Positions 24,301 through 36,139 of a DNA stretch of 64,000 bases are shown piece by piece. The notes beneath the pieces were generated by a model. That model had not been told where the DNA came from. It searched no databases and worked only from the letters and a program-made list of their open reading frames with translations. The translations under genes were made by a program, and so were the position numbers. The number at the start of each line of letters is the position of its first letter. Position 1 is the first letter of the stretch. This DNA comes from Platanthera guangdongensis (Eukaryota; Streptophyta; Magnoliopsida; Asparagales; Orchidaceae): NCBI GenBank assembly GCA_039583875.1, contig CM077149.1:25247194-25311193 (forward strand). The letters run 5' to 3'.

Positions 24301-24500
24301 ACGTAGACTCAAAAATAGGGGAAGAACAATCTCCGAGATATGTGTCTAAATTATAACAAAAGTCATCGCTCGATGACGAGTCTCCTATGGAGGGATTAAT
24401 AGAGAAAGTAACTTCGTCATCTCCTACCCGAAGGAGGAGACGACCGTTACTGACATCAATTAATGCGCGGGAGGTGGCGAGAAAAGGTGCGACCGAGTAT
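21345..24500 (-). pseudogene. Element E pol: RT-RNase H-integrase, one frameshift
   Basis: On the minus strand: RT with VCIDYRKLN and FMDDFSVF, then RNase H ([34 protein letters not shown]). Integrase follows with zinc residues HEGPAGGHY and CDSCQRSG, and catalytic motifs [18 protein letters not shown] and [11 protein letters not shown]. The frame breaks at about 21770, where relatives have one more A in an A run. The rest of integrase ([22 protein letters not shown]) continues in another frame to a stop at 21345. Domain order and motifs fit Athila. No chromodomain is seen. The break is a homopolymer-length change and could be a sequencing error. Confidence 0.92.
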
Positions 24501-24950
24501 AATTGGTACATCAGTGTCCTCCTCGATGTCCAAGATGACGAAGTCTACCGGAAAGATAAACTTATCAACTCGGACAAGTACGTCCTCCACTACCCCGACG
24601 GGAAACTTAACCGAGCGATCCGCTAGTTGGATTCGCATTTTAGTAGGGGCCGGAGTGCCCAAACCTAATTTTTGAAAGAGCGAGAACGGCATCAAATTAA
24701 TGCTCGCGCCTAAATCTGCAAGAGCGTATTTTACTAATATATTGCCAAAAAGGCACGGGATGGAGAACCGTCCCGGGTCATTTCTTTTTAGGGGCAATTT
24801 ATTAGTAAGAGCCGCTGAGCAGTCAGCATTAAGAGAAATATGCGAAATATTTTCTAATTTTTGTTTATTGGAAAGAAGTTGTTTTAGGTATTTCGCATAT
24901 TTAGGCATCTGAGAGAGTGCCTCGCAGAAGGGAACATTAATATGAATTTG
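24456..24950 (-). pseudogene. Element E protease region, frameshifted on both sides
   Basis: Reads AEAL-type linker, MPKYAKYLKQLLS, LADLGASINLMPFSLFQKLGLG and [17 protein letters not shown] is the Athila form of the retropepsin active site, usually D-T/S-G in other lineages. The junction to gag (near 24955) and the junction to RT (near 24490, in a CTTTTC run) each need a one-base shift to join frames. Confidence 0.85.
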
Positions 24951-24952
24951 TT

Positions 24953-26500
24953 TTAATAATAAAATAAATTTTCAAATTGCGCGTCCTTACGCTCACTATT
25001 AAGTTTATGCGGATACGGCAAGGGCGTTTTAATAATTTTTTCATTTAAAATTTGTAAAGGCGGCGTAATCAAAGAAGGGGGAAGAGGGGTCGGAGGTAAA
25101 ATATGTACCTGAGGATCGGTCCGTTTTGGATCGATCACCTCCTTTCCGCTACGGAGGGTTATAGCGTTGATATTTTCCCGCGGATTGGGCTCCGTGTTTC
25201 CCGGCAGTGCCCCGAGCGCGCGCTCGGACATCATTCGCGCTAGCTGTCCAACCTGGAGTTCTAAGTTTTTTAGCGATCCGGTGATGTTCCGGATATTTGA
25301 CTCGTTGGAAGCTATATATTTAGAAAAATTATCCTCCATCGGGGAGGGTTTTGGAAGAGGGGGAGGCGGCAGAAATCCAGGCGCGAAAGAATTGGGGGGG
25401 CGCTGCGCATTATTCGGATTGCTCCATGAGAAGTTGGGGTGGTTCCTCCAACCCGGATTATAGTTATTGCTATAAGGGTTGTTATTGGGGTTGAAGGAAG
25501 GTCGCCCAGCATTTCCCACGTAGTCTACGAATTCATTTGCTACGCCGGCATTAGGGGGAATCGCCCAAGGAGGAGTGGTGGAGGCAGCAGACATCTCCGC
25601 CACCTGCTTTGTCAGCCTTTCAACTTGAAGGGCTAAGTGGGCAGTGGCATCCACTTCGAAGAGGCCGGCCGCCTGCTTGGGACGTCCCCGAGGGACGTTC
25701 CATTGGTAGGCGTTCATAGCCATCTCTTCAATAAGAGCTTGGGCAGCCTCGGGGGTCTTATTATTCAAGGTACCCCCGGCAGCCGCGTCAATCATTTGAC
25801 GCGTCTGATAATTAAGCCCATTGTAGAAGATTTGGACCTGCAACCACGCAGGCAGCGCGTGGTGCGGACACTTGCGGAGGAATTCCTTAAAGCGCTCCCA
25901 AGTCTCAAAAAGAGACTCAGAATCGTTCTGCATGAACGAAGAAATGTCCGCCCGTAACTTTGCAGTTTTGGCGGGCGGAAAATACTTCGTTAAGAACCGC
26001 TCCGCAAGCTCGGCCCAGGTGGTGATACATCCTCGTGGGAGGGAATTCAACCACGCCTTAGCTTTGGATCTGAGGGAGAATGGAAAAAGGCGCAAACGAA
26101 TGGCGTCATCAGTGACGCCATTAATCTTAAAAGTGTCGCAAATCTCCAAAAAACTAGACAAATGAACGTTCGGGTCCTCATCCGGCTGTCCATCGAACTG
26201 CACGGCGTTTTGGATCATTTGGATAACGCTCGATTTGATCTCAAAATTATTGTTCGCCACCGTCGGGCGGACAATACTGGACCCAGTATCGTCCAAATTT
26301 GGCCGGGCGTAATATGACATTGTACGCTCGAGGGCCGCGTTCGGATTGGGGTCGGCCATAGGAACGGCAGAGGGTTCTCCGATGGATTCTGCGGGATCCA
26401 AAGAGGGATTTCGGCGTTGAGACCGAATACGCGCAAGAGAGCGTTCGATCTCAGGATCGAAATCCAAATTTTCGGACTCCGAAGGCTGTCCACGGGTCAT
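24953..26500 (-). CDS. Element E gag (515 aa, Athila type)
   Basis: The ATG at 26500 (minus) starts an open frame of 515 codons. A Retrotrans_gag-like core is at about residues 100-230 (VHLSSFLEICDTFKINGV, SLRSKAKAWLNSLP, TTWAELAERFLTKYFPP, NGLNYQTRQMIDAAAGGTL). A proline/asparagine-rich linker follows. No CCHC zinc knuckle is present, as usual for Athila gag. It would form the virus-like particle. It ends in FENLFYY and a stop, just before the protease frame, in a T/A-rich run where a one-base change is likely. Confidence 0.92.
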   Translation of the reverse strand: MTRGQPSESENLDFDPEIERSLARIRSQRRNPSLDPAESIGEPSAVPMADPNPNAALERTMSYYARPNLDDTGSSIVRPTVANNNFEIKSSVIQMIQNAVQFDGQPDEDPNVHLSSFLEICDTFKINGVTDDAIRLRLFPFSLRSKAKAWLNSLPRGCITTWAELAERFLTKYFPPAKTAKLRADISSFMQNDSESLFETWERFKEFLRKCPHHALPAWLQVQIFYNGLNYQTRQMIDAAAGGTLNNKTPEAAQALIEEMAMNAYQWNVPRGRPKQAAGLFEVDATAHLALQVERLTKQVAEMSAASTTPPWAIPPNAGVANEFVDYVGNAGRPSFNPNNNPYSNNYNPGWRNHPNFSWSNPNNAQRPPNSFAPGFLPPPPLPKPSPMEDNFSKYIASNESNIRNITGSLKNLELQVGQLARMMSERALGALPGNTEPNPRENINAITLRSGKEVIDPKRTDPQVHILPPTPLPPSLITPPLQILNEKIIKTPLPYPHKLNSERKDAQFENLFYY

Positions 26501-26640
26501 ACACCCGAATGAAAAGTAGAAAAATTAACTCTCTTTTTTTTTCGGATTTTGAAGAAAAGTTTTTTAATTTTTTTTTTAGTTTTTAGAAATAAAAGTAAAA
26601 GTAATAGAGTTCGGATTCGGAATAACAACTCAAAGAGAAG
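26501..26640 (-). other. Element E leader between PBS and gag
   Basis: About 140 nt, A-rich on the minus strand with several A runs. No start codon in a better context than 26500 and no hairpin stands out. Confidence 0.6.
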
Positions 26641-26658
26641 TCCCCGGCAACGGCGCCA
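26641..26658 (-). other. Primer binding site of element E (tRNA-Asp)
   Basis: The minus strand reads TGGCGCCGTTGCCGGGGA, 6 nt after the 5' LTR end. This is the complement of the 3' end of plant tRNA-Asp, the primer known for Athila elements. Confidence 0.9.
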
Positions 26659-26664
26659 AAAACT

Positions 26665-29600
26665 TGATTGGCCCGCGAACAGACTCGTACTGTGGTTGGT
26701 TCGGTGAGTCGATCGCCGCGGGCTTGCTAGATGAGGCAAGTGCACCTATCGCAAGTAGTACTCGATATTCGGGAGAATACCGAGGTCGTATTATTCCCGG
26801 GAACGGGTTGATTACCCCTACTCCTCCGAAAACACTATTATTTTACCGAAATAGAAGTTGAGGGTTTTAAGTAAAATAAGAACGAAAATAGATTTTAAGA
26901 AAGTAGTCGATGAAGAGATAACTCCCGGTATCGAATTGCGTTAGGATTAAAAATAGATTTGAATAACTAGATATCTAAAGTTTCAATTTAATTAATGCGG
27001 AAACTTGGCCGTGGAGGTTCAAAATAATGAGCTCACCTATCTCTAGGAATATCGCTCACCTAGACATTAAGGCTATTCGACCGGGCTCTCGTCCGACGAA
27101 GGATTCCCTTAATGCCCGCAGTATGCTAAGAACCCCGCTATTGGGTGGGGAACCCAATCCGGTAGAGTTAGCGCGCCTCCTCTCTCGAGGGTTAGTGCGG
27201 AACTCTATCTACCCAGGGGTGATCTGTCCATATGCACGGCCTCTCGGCTAGCTAGCGTATGGATAACGGAAATAGAGCCCACACATCGATATGTGGGTCT
27301 ACGCGTCGTTAACCCGGGGTAAACCTTAAGTTTTTAATTAAATTGAAAAATTAGACATTTGGTTATTTAAAACATTTTAGATCCCAAAGCTCTTCGATAC
27401 CGAGGGCTAAAAGCAATTAGCCACTCATCGGAATGGAGGATAGCTTATATGATTGGTTGTGCGAGCGTCCTAAACTATTCGCTGAAAGGTTATAAAGAAA
27501 ATAAGAAGAAAAGCAAAATAACCTAATTTTAGAAAAGTTATTACAAATAAACACACCCGCACTCATTCAAACATATAAAAGGAAGAAATAAAACTAATTT
27601 ACACATAAGAGAAATTGAATAATTGACATTTGCAGGTCCCACTCAAACGAGTGGGGGCGGGAAATGAAAGCTGAAAAGTGCATAAATGAACTTTGCAAGT
27701 CCCACTCAAACGAGTGGGGGCGGAAAATTAAAGCTGAAAATTGCAAGTCCTACTCAAACGAGTAGGACTGAAATGAAAGCGAGTCCTACTCAAACGAGCA
27801 GGAGAAAATAAATGCGATTACAGGGCTTTCTTAAATATTTACATTAAAATAAAGTCCGACCATTAAACTCCTAGCGAGTAGGCGGAAAATCAAATCCAGC
27901 CATTTAACTCAAGTGAGTAGGCGGAAAAAACAGAAATAAAGATTGAAAATCACAAGTCCTACTCAAACGAGTAGGACTGAAAATACAGACCGGCCATTTA
28001 ACTCAAATGAGTAGGCGGAAAAATAAAAACAACACACGCACTCTACTTGAATAGAATCCAGCCAATTAACTCAAATGAGTAGGCGGAAAAATAAAAACAA
28101 CACACGCACTCTACTTGAATAGAACTACTCACGCACTCGACATAAATAAACACACACACACACACTTGCATAATTTAACTTAGGAGCTGAAAAATATCTC
28201 ATACACGCACACACTCGTGCTAAAATAATTGCAAAAATCAAAGTTATCGAAAAATTAAAATGACTGCATTTCTACCGCTGGAATGCAGTAGAAATGCATA
28301 AAAAGGCAAAATAAGAATTGTTTGAGCAAAAAGTTTTCAAATTAAAGTGAGAAAGGCAAGTGCCCGAAAAATTAAAACGGTTACATTTTTACCGTTAGAT
28401 TTTGATAGAAATGCTAAAAAAGTGAAAATAAAAATTGTTCGAGCGAAAATATTTTTTGTGTAACTACTTAAAATGAAAGTTGATGAAAAATAAAAATAAC
28501 AATTTATACATTACTATAGCCTTGTAAAATGGTTTAAAAAGAGGGAGTAAGCTAAAAAGAAGCAGTAGTTTTATAGTTAAGACAAAGTAAAAGCTAAGTT
28601 AAGAGGAATGAAAACTACCCTTTTTTAATGTTTTACAAGTTCATAAAAGCGCATTTTGAAGTATGAAAATCCTAAGTCTAACCAAATTTAAAGAGTTTTG
28701 AGAATGAAAACGGCCATAATAACGGCTATGAATTTTGTTATAATTGAAAATAAAACATGAACATTTGCGTTTTAAAACATAATTTTTGCAATTTTAAGCT
28801 CATACACACACACACGCATTATGAAAATAACAATGAAAGTATATAAGATTGATGAAAAGGAGGCTATTTGGAGAAATTTCAAAGCATGTAAGATGAAATA
28901 ATAACGATTTTATTATAAAAGAAAGGTGATTACAAGAGTTCAAACATACAAACTTAAAAAGGAGAGGGAGGGGGATCCTTACATAGCACTAAAGCAACTC
29001 CAACAGCAGCCCTAATACATCAAAATGGTTCGGATTTTGGGAACCCTGAACTCATACAGCAGCTGCCTTTTTATAGGCAAAAATTTCCAAGTACACGCCC
29101 TCCGACACGGGCGTGTCGGGGGGCGTGTCAGCACTATTTTACCGCGGGATTCGGCGATCTGACGGGTTTGACGGCGATTTGACTTTCCGGCCGAAAACGC
29201 GGCGGTCACGCCCCAGGTCACGGGCGTGACGGTGGGCGTGTCATTCGGCGCTTTAAGGCGATGTTGACTTCGGGATTCGCCGGCGGCAGTTTGTCGGACG
29301 GACACGGGCGTGGCGCACATCGGACACGGGCGTGTTCCTCTTGGGTTCGACGATCGTTGAGCGCGAAACATTGACCTGGCTGGCACGGGGCGTGTCGGGC
29401 TGCCACGGGCGTGTCGCACATCAGACACGGGCGTGGCCCTCTTGGGTTCGACGAACGTTGAGCTGAAATCGTCGAGCGGGATGGACACGGCTTGGTCACG
29501 CCCCGTGTCGGATTGACACGGGCGTGTCGGATTATGGAACACGGGCGTGTCAGGCTTTCCTCTTCAAAATTGGCCTCTTTTCGGGTTTTTGAGCTGTCAC

Positions 29601-29814
29601 GCCCTGGTCACGGGCGTGACCAATATGTCACGGGCGTGACATGTCATTTTTGCAGATTTTTGGCTTTTTTTCCTGACAAATAAAATAAAGCAAGTTAGTA
29701 TAATATTTACAAAAATAGGAGCATTTTATTGAATAAAAACAAGTAGAAATGACAAAAATTAAATAAAACGACTTAAGTAATGTACATAAAATTAGGTATA
29801 TTTACAATTCATCA
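26665..29814 (-). repeat. 5' LTR of element E
   Basis: 3150 bp with TG…CA ends, next to the PBS. Near-identical partner of 16083-19229. It ends …TTCATCA and is followed by the TSD GCAGG (29815-29819). It contains the terminal hairpin (26671-26723), hairpin repeats (about 27638-28120), TATA box (about 29067-29080) and palindrome array (29093-29640). Confidence 0.95.
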
Positions 29815-31443
29815 GCAGGTCGGATCCTCCACCCCTCGTTGCTCAAATCGCCTTGCCTTCTCCGAGTACAGCGTACTCATGGCTATATCAAAGGCGCGGG
29901 TCGGTCTCACCAATCATGTTCTTGGCATTCAAGCCTGGGTATTTCTCTATACCCATTTTTCTCACAGCAACAGCGGGTCTTTCCTGGGCACACCAGTACA
30001 TCCTATGACTCTCTCCACAGGTGGACAACGCACAAGCACAAATGTCAGGGGTCTTTCCTAGCTCTCATGCCAGTACTTCCTGTTACTCGCTTCACAGGTG
30101 GACACCCTACGACATCAAGCATCACAAAAAGGGCCTTTCCTGATCCCACCAGTACTTCCTGTGCCTCAATCACAGGTTGGACCCAAAACCATCACATGGC
30201 TATTTTCCTGGGCTACCACCCCAGTACTTCCTGCTACTCCTTTTCGCAGGCATAACCCGTAGACTACTTACACTACACGTTTATCACGGAGTCTTCTCCG
30301 GTTCGTATGCAACATCACCATTCCAGACCAACCTGTCCAGATGGGCTTCACACAGCATGCCTATTCCGTACTCCATTTCCGGATCTATATGCTAACAAAG
30401 GGGATTTCAAGCATGCACCCAAGGATTTCCAAAATCAGCCACCTCTTGGTGGGGGAAATCACAAAGCTATGCCAAAAAGAATCCTTCATATGGCTAGGAA
30501 GAAGAGTCGTTACCATTGACGACCGCTTCGGTTCCATGACCTCCAAGCTAGCTTGCAAGACTCGCAAGATTGATTCCTCCGCAACGCCGGCTTCGGATCT
30601 CTCGTCGGTAAACCGCAGCAGCAGCAGCCCCCTTTTCTTCTTCCTCCTCCTTTCTCTCTCTCTTTCTCTCTCTTAACTTGAAGAAAGCTTAAGGCCAAGG
30701 AAATGAGAATCATTTCTCTGATTTCGGCCTTTAGGAAAAAGAGGAAGAGGCTTTAGCCTTGGATCCCAGCTGAAGGAATGGACGGCCACGATTTTGCCAA
30801 AAACACAGATTTTGACCCGACACGGCCTCGGACACGGCCGTGTGCCAGGCCGTGTGCCTCAATCGGTGGTCAACCGACTTATCCAAACCAGTGACACGCC
30901 CATGGGACAAGCCCGTGTCATGGGCCGTGTCACCAACACGCCTTCGAACACGCCCGTGTCTGTGGCCGTGTGCCTGGGCGAAAAAAATCCCAAAACATCC
31001 CGAGACTTCACACGGCCTGTGACACGCCCGTGTCCCAGGCCGTGTGCCCTGACATGGCACAAAGACACGCCCTGTCGAAATCCTTCGGCGGGCTGAGTTT
31101 GTCGACCCGATTTGACACGCCATGTGACACGCCCGTGTCACAGGCCGTGTGCACTTCTCGACACTCGACGCACACATGTCTCGACACTCGACGATCGTTG
31201 AGATAAAGTCGTCGAGCATGCGACACGGCCTTGGACACGCCCGTGTCCTGGGCCGTGTGCCCCCTCTCGACACATCGTCGAGAGGAAAAAATTGTCGAGA
31301 CAAAGCCCGATCGTCGACACACCTCGACACGCCCTGCGACACGCCCGTGTCGCAGGCCGTGTCAGCTGACACGCCCTGGGACACGCCCGTGTCCCAGGCC
31401 GTGTCACCCAAAAATTCCTGTTTCCGAAATTTGGACTGTTACA
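29815..31443 (-). repeat. Element D 3' LTR, proximal part
   Basis: Continues the D LTR after E (first five bases are the duplicated GCAGG) and aligns with 37212-38844. A GA/CT-rich stretch is at 30640-30680. The palindrome array is at 30818-31408. The minus-strand LTR start is TGTAACAGTCC at 31443. Confidence 0.92.
30818..31408. repeat. GACACGCCCGTGTC palindrome array in the D 3' LTR
   Basis: Many copies of GACACG-CC-CGTGTC, often extended by matching flanks (for example CCTGCG…CGCAGG at 31333-31356). They are interspersed with CTCGACACNNCGTCGAG-like palindromes. The other LTR copy is at 38218-38808. Confidence 0.92.
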
Positions 31444-31563
31444 ATCCTCCCCTCCTACAGAAAATTTCGTCCTCGAAATTCAGACACAGGAAGGCAACAG
31501 TAAACAGTAAGAAAAATGTGACAACATATATAAAAGTTTATATTACAACATTCTTGCTACAGG
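31444..31563 (-). other. Element D PPT, pre-PPT hairpin and 3' untranslated stretch
   Basis: The minus strand has AGGAGGGGAGGAT (about 31444-31456) against the LTR. Before it is a hairpin of AATTTCG (31463-31469) and CGAAATT (31474-31480) around a 4-nt loop. The remaining stretch to the pol stop at 31564 shows nothing else. Confidence 0.8.
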
Positions 31564-34500
31564 TTACAAAAACAGCTCAGGGAACTCTTCTCGCATGGTC
31601 TGCTCGCGCTCCCATGTCAGTTCTTCACGGTCGCAGTTGTCCCACCGGACTTTTACCATACCGACCGTCTTGTTCCGCAACTATTTTTCGGCTCGATCTT
31701 CGATCTGAATGGGTCTAACTTTCGTTGTTAGCCCATACTCCACCGGCACACGATCATCCGCGATCACTTGAGTTGGATCTTTCACGGCCTTCCGAAGCAC
31801 CGAGATGTGAAAGACATCATGTAACCCACCCAAGTCCGCCGACAGAGCTAGCCGATAAGCCGCTTCGCCAACTCGCTCAACCACTTCAAACAGACCCAAA
31901 TATCTTGGACTCAACTTTTTCAATCGTCGAATCCTGGAGACACCTTTGAATGGCTTGATCTTCAAGTAGACCCAATCGCCAACCGCAAATTCCACGTTCC
32001 GGTGCTTGGCGTTGTAGTACTTCGCTTGTCGATCTTGAACAATAAGCAATCGCTCTCGAATCGTCCGTATGGTTGAGTTTGCTTCCTCAACCTCATTTGG
32101 TTTAACAACCCGAGCTTCGCCCGCTTCTATCCAAGCCAAGGGAGTACGACACTTCCTTCCATATAGAGCTTCATATGGTGTCATCCCAATGCTTGCCTGG
32201 TAGCTGTTATTATATGCAAACTCGAACATATAGAGGTGATCTTCCCATCTCTTTCCGAAGTCAAGGGCGCACATTCGGAGCATGTCCTCCATTGTTCTGT
32301 TGGTCCGTTCAGTTTGGCCATCCGTTTGGGGATGAAAGGCCGTACTGAAAGTCAACTTCGTGCCCAACAGTAGGTGAACTAGCCTCCAATCATTTGAAGT
32401 GAATCGCCCATCTCGATCACTTACGATGCTCCGAGGAACACCGTGCAGCCACACAATCTGGTCAACATATAACTTTGCCAAACTTTCAACTGAATCATCC
32501 CGCCTGTTCGGGAGAAAATGTGCTACTTTCGTTAGCCGGTCAACAATCACCCAAATGGAATCATTTCCTCGCTGTAATCTTGGCAACCCATGCACAAAAT
32601 CCATGGAAATATCATCAAATTTCCACACTGGGATCGGCAGTGACTTCAAATAACCGCCAGGCTTTTGGCATTCCGCCTTCACCATCGCACATGTTTGGCA
32701 TTTAGAGACATAAAGGGCAACACCTTTCTTGAGCCCTGGCCACCAGAAAAGCTTCTTCATATCGTTGAACATCTTTGTGCTCCCGGGGTGAATGGAATAT
32801 TTTGTATAATGCGCTTCATATAACAGTTCTTCCCTCAATTTCCCCACATTCGGGACGCACAAACGGCCCTCTTTTCGCAAAAGACCGTCATTCCAGGTGA
32901 ATTTGCCTTCTGGCCCTTCATTCACATAGCGCAAGAGATCTTCATCCAACTCTGTTGCCCGTCGAACTCGGTCTGCAAGGTCACATTGCACCTCAGTGCA
33001 GTTCAAACATGCAATGGCAGTGGAATTCTTGTCAACGCAATAGATCTCCAATGCCTCCAACTCCTGGATAAGACGTTCATCATGCCTTTGTAACCAATTT
33101 GCTCTAGCCGGAACTCGCCGACTCAAGGCATCCGCGACAACATTCCCCTTCCCGGGCGTATAGTGAATCTCAAAAGTGTAGTCCCCAAGGAACTCCAACC
33201 ACCTTCGTTGTCGCATGTTCAAGTCTTTTTGCTCCAAAAGATACTTTAGGCTCTTATGATCGGTATAGATCTCCACCTTCACTCCATAAAGGTAGTGTCG
33301 CCATAACTTGAGTGCAAAAATCACCGCCGCTAATTCTAAATCATGGACGGGATAGTTTCGCTCGTGCACCTTTAGCTGGCGTGAGCCATAAGCAATCACC
33401 TTTCCGCTCTGCAGAAGAACGCAGCCTAAGCCGCTCCCTGAGGCATCACTATAAATCACAAAGCCATCGGTTCCACATGGCGAAGACAATACCGGCGCCA
33501 TGGTCAACCAAACCTTCAGCTCTTCAAAAGCTCGTGTGCACTCTGGCATCCAAACGAACTTCTGATCTTTTCACGTCAGTGTGGTTAGCGGCAAAGCGAT
33601 CCGCGAGAAGTTTTCCACAAATCTTCTATAGTAGCCCGCAAGTCCAAGAAAACTCCTGACCTCGGCCACGGAAGACAACATTGGCCACTCCTGTATGGCC
33701 CTTATCTTCGCTGGATCCACTGCAATGCCCGCTCCACTCACCACATGGCCAAAAATGCCACTGACGATAGCCAAAACTCGCACTTCGAGAACTTGGCATA
33801 GAGCTGATTTTGCCTCAACGTGTTCAACACCAACCGCAAGTGAATCTCATGTTCAGCTTTGGACTTCGAGTACACCAGGATGTCATCAATGAACACTATC
33901 ACAAATAGATCCAGGTACTCGCGAAAAATACGGTGCATCAGATCCATAAACACCTAGGGCGCATTGCACAGTCCAAATGGCATGACTGTGAACTCATAGT
34001 GCCCATAACGCGTTCCAAATGCGGTTTTGGGAATGTCACCTTCCCGAATTCTTAACTGGTAATAACCATACTTCAGGTCCAACTTCGAATAGATGGTCGA
34101 GCCCACCAGCTGATCGAACAACTCATCAATCCGGGGTATCGGATACTTATTCTTCCCGGTCAGCTTATTCAGTTCACGGTAATCGATACACAACCGCAAC
34201 CCACCGTCTTTCTTCTTTACAAAAAGCACAGGCGCGCTCCAAGGTGACATACTTGGGCGTATATAACCTTGCTCTAGCAGTTCTTGTTGTTGAACCTTTA
34301 ACTCAGCCATCTCTTTAGGCGCAACGCGATATGGCGAGCGGGCCACAGGTTTCGCACCTGGCACCAACTCGATCGTGAAGTCAATCTCTCGCTGCGGTGG
34401 TAGCCCAGGGATATTCGTGGGAAACACATCTACAAATTCTGCCACAATCGGAACCTCACACACACTGGCCTTAGGCTCAACAGCCTGAATCAGTGCAAAG

Positions 34501-34928
34501 TAACACTCCGTACCTTTCCGAACAGCTTTGACTACCTGGAGTGCAGACATCAACGTCCCGCTCACTCCTCGCATACCCGCAAACTTGGTCTTCTGTTCGG
34601 GATTCTGGCACAACGTGATTTCTTTGGACTGGCAATCAATCATAGCATGCTGCTCCGCAAGCCAATCCATCCCAAAAATCACATCGAATTCCGATATTGG
34701 CAAAACAAATGCGGTTAAACAAAAATCCCGACTTCCGAACTGAACCACCACATCGCAAGCTTGCTCCGCAAGCATCCAACAACCATTCGGCAACACCACT
34801 CTGACGCTATCTGCCTTCGTACGACTGGGTATCCCAAGCCGCGTAAGAAAACTCACTAGACAGAAAAGAATGCGATGCACCTGTATCAAACAGTGCTCGC
34901 GCCAGCGTGTCCCGAATCATCACAAAGC
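31564..34928 (-). pseudogene. Element D protease-RT-RNase H-integrase-chromodomain polyprotein, decayed
   Basis: On the minus strand: protease DTGASHSF near 34875 and [15 protein letters not shown] near 34680. RT has [17 protein letters not shown] and [10 protein letters not shown] (about 33872-33900). RNase H has [21 protein letters not shown] and ADALSRR. Integrase has [20 protein letters not shown] and [14 protein letters not shown], and the tail VKVRWDNCDREELTWE is chromodomain-like (Tekay type). Breaks are a frameshift in protease near 34840, TAG at about 33952, a frameshift near 33750, TGA at about 33568 and TAG at about 31679. RNase H and integrase are open for 620 codons. The integrase catalytic residues are kept, unlike in B. 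Confidence 0.92.
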
Positions 34929-35019
34929 CTATAACAAACATGTCACACACACAAACCGCAAACATAGGGATACTAAGCAAAGCATACAACCAATAGAATA
35001 TGCAAAACTAAACTCATAC
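34929..35019 (-). other. Probable intron at the gag-protease junction of element D (91 nt)
   Basis: The donor GTATGAG begins at 35019 (minus). The acceptor TTGTTATAG ends at 34929. The phase-1 join links gag …VVTG to protease …[12 protein letters not shown] in one frame. It has the same position and phase as in A, B and C. The interval is T-rich before the acceptor. Confidence 0.72.
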
Positions 35020-36139
35020 CTGTGACCACGTCACTCTGCTTGATGGCCTCTTGCAGGCCAAGATTGTAGACCCGGGTTGCGCCTGCGAGGCAGAGGAATC
35101 CACCACCGCCTTTCCTTTTTCCGCATAAGATGCTCCCGCCTTCTTTTCACTCTTTGGCGGCATCCGACAATCTCGCGCAATATGCCCCATTCGGCCACAA
35201 TTGAAGCAGACCCGAGTATCTGGCTTGGAGGTCTCCCCTGATGTTGCTCCCGTTGCAATTGATGAAGGAGCTTGTCCACTAGGCTTGGACTTCTTACCCT
35301 TCTCTTCTTATAAAATGGTTTTCCCGATCGGGGCGCCTTCCACTCCGGTTGCGTCACAGCCAAAGTTCTCTTCCATTGTACCCTCTTCATATCCTTTTCC
35401 AACGCGGTCGCAGTGTCAACCAACGCTTGGAACCCTTGGTTCACAGAACTGGACACAAGGAACCTCAGCTCGTCCCTCAGTCCTTCATAGAACCGATTAG
35501 TCTTCCTCTGCTCATCAGCAAAAATAGAACCCGCATACCGCCCAAGCGAGTAAATTCATGTAAATAGGCGTCAACACTGCCATCACCTTGTGTTAACCTT
35601 TGGAACTCATTTTCCATGGCTATCCGCTGAGCCGCAGGAAGGTGCTTCGCGAGGAAGAGCCTAGAGAATTCTTCCATCGATACTTGGGTTAACGGACGAC
35701 CCGCCAAATGATGTAACTCCATCTCATCCCACCATAATCGAGCTTCGCCTTCAAGCAAAAAGGTAACTAATGTAACTTTCTGGTGCTCCGCCGTTCCTAT
35801 CGCCGTCATCACTCGCTTGACACGCGATAGCCAATCCTCAGCCTGCGTCGGGGTTCCCGCTCCCGAGAACGTAGGCGGATGGAAACTCATAAACCGCGTA
35901 AGTTGCTTCTCAGCCGCTCGAGGAGCCAAATCCACTACAGGTTCCGGCCTTGCCGCCACCTGTTCTGGCCTCACAGCCGCTTGTTCTTGCCTAAGGGGCT
36001 GGCCTTAGATCATGGTAAATAAGGCCTCCGCAACTAAACGCACATGTTCCGCAGACGGTGGAGGAGTAGGCACCACAGCTGGTGCCGTACTTTCATCAGA
36101 ACGCTGGGACTCAGACGGCCCAGCTCCACTTCGTGTCAC
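35020..36139 (-). pseudogene. Element D gag, decayed
   Basis: The frame begins VTRSGAGPSESQ at 36139 (minus), directly after TTAG. No in-frame ATG precedes it. Core motifs are LTRFMSFHPPTFSGAG, AEDWLSRVKRV, EARLWWDEMEL and EEFSRLFLAKHLP. One zinc knuckle, CFNCGRMGHIARDC, is near 35165-35210. A TAA lies near 36007 and a frameshift near 35510. It ends …EAIKQSDVVTG at the intron donor. Homologous to the B gag throughout. Confidence 0.88.

Larger units (their letters stand above)
16083..29814 (-). mobile_element. Element E: Athila-type LTR retrotransposon, young, minus strand (13.7 kb)
   Basis: The TSD GCAGG is at 16078-16082 and 29815-29819, inside the D LTR. LTRs of 3147 and 3150 bp start TGATTGG and end TTCATCA. 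By eye they differ by about four substitutions and seven one- or two-base indels, so insertion was recent. The PBS is complementary to tRNA-Asp. Gag lacks a zinc knuckle and the protease has ALADLGASINLMP, both typical of Athila. About 2.1 kb between the pol end and the 3' LTR holds no credible env-like frame. Confidence 0.95.

Noticed and set aside
30731..31411. Long frames rich in TRPGTRACP/DTPVSQAV in D and E LTR arrays (also 18487-18957, 29012-29542, 38261-38808)
   Set aside because: Repeat-derived, present on both strands, inside LTRs.
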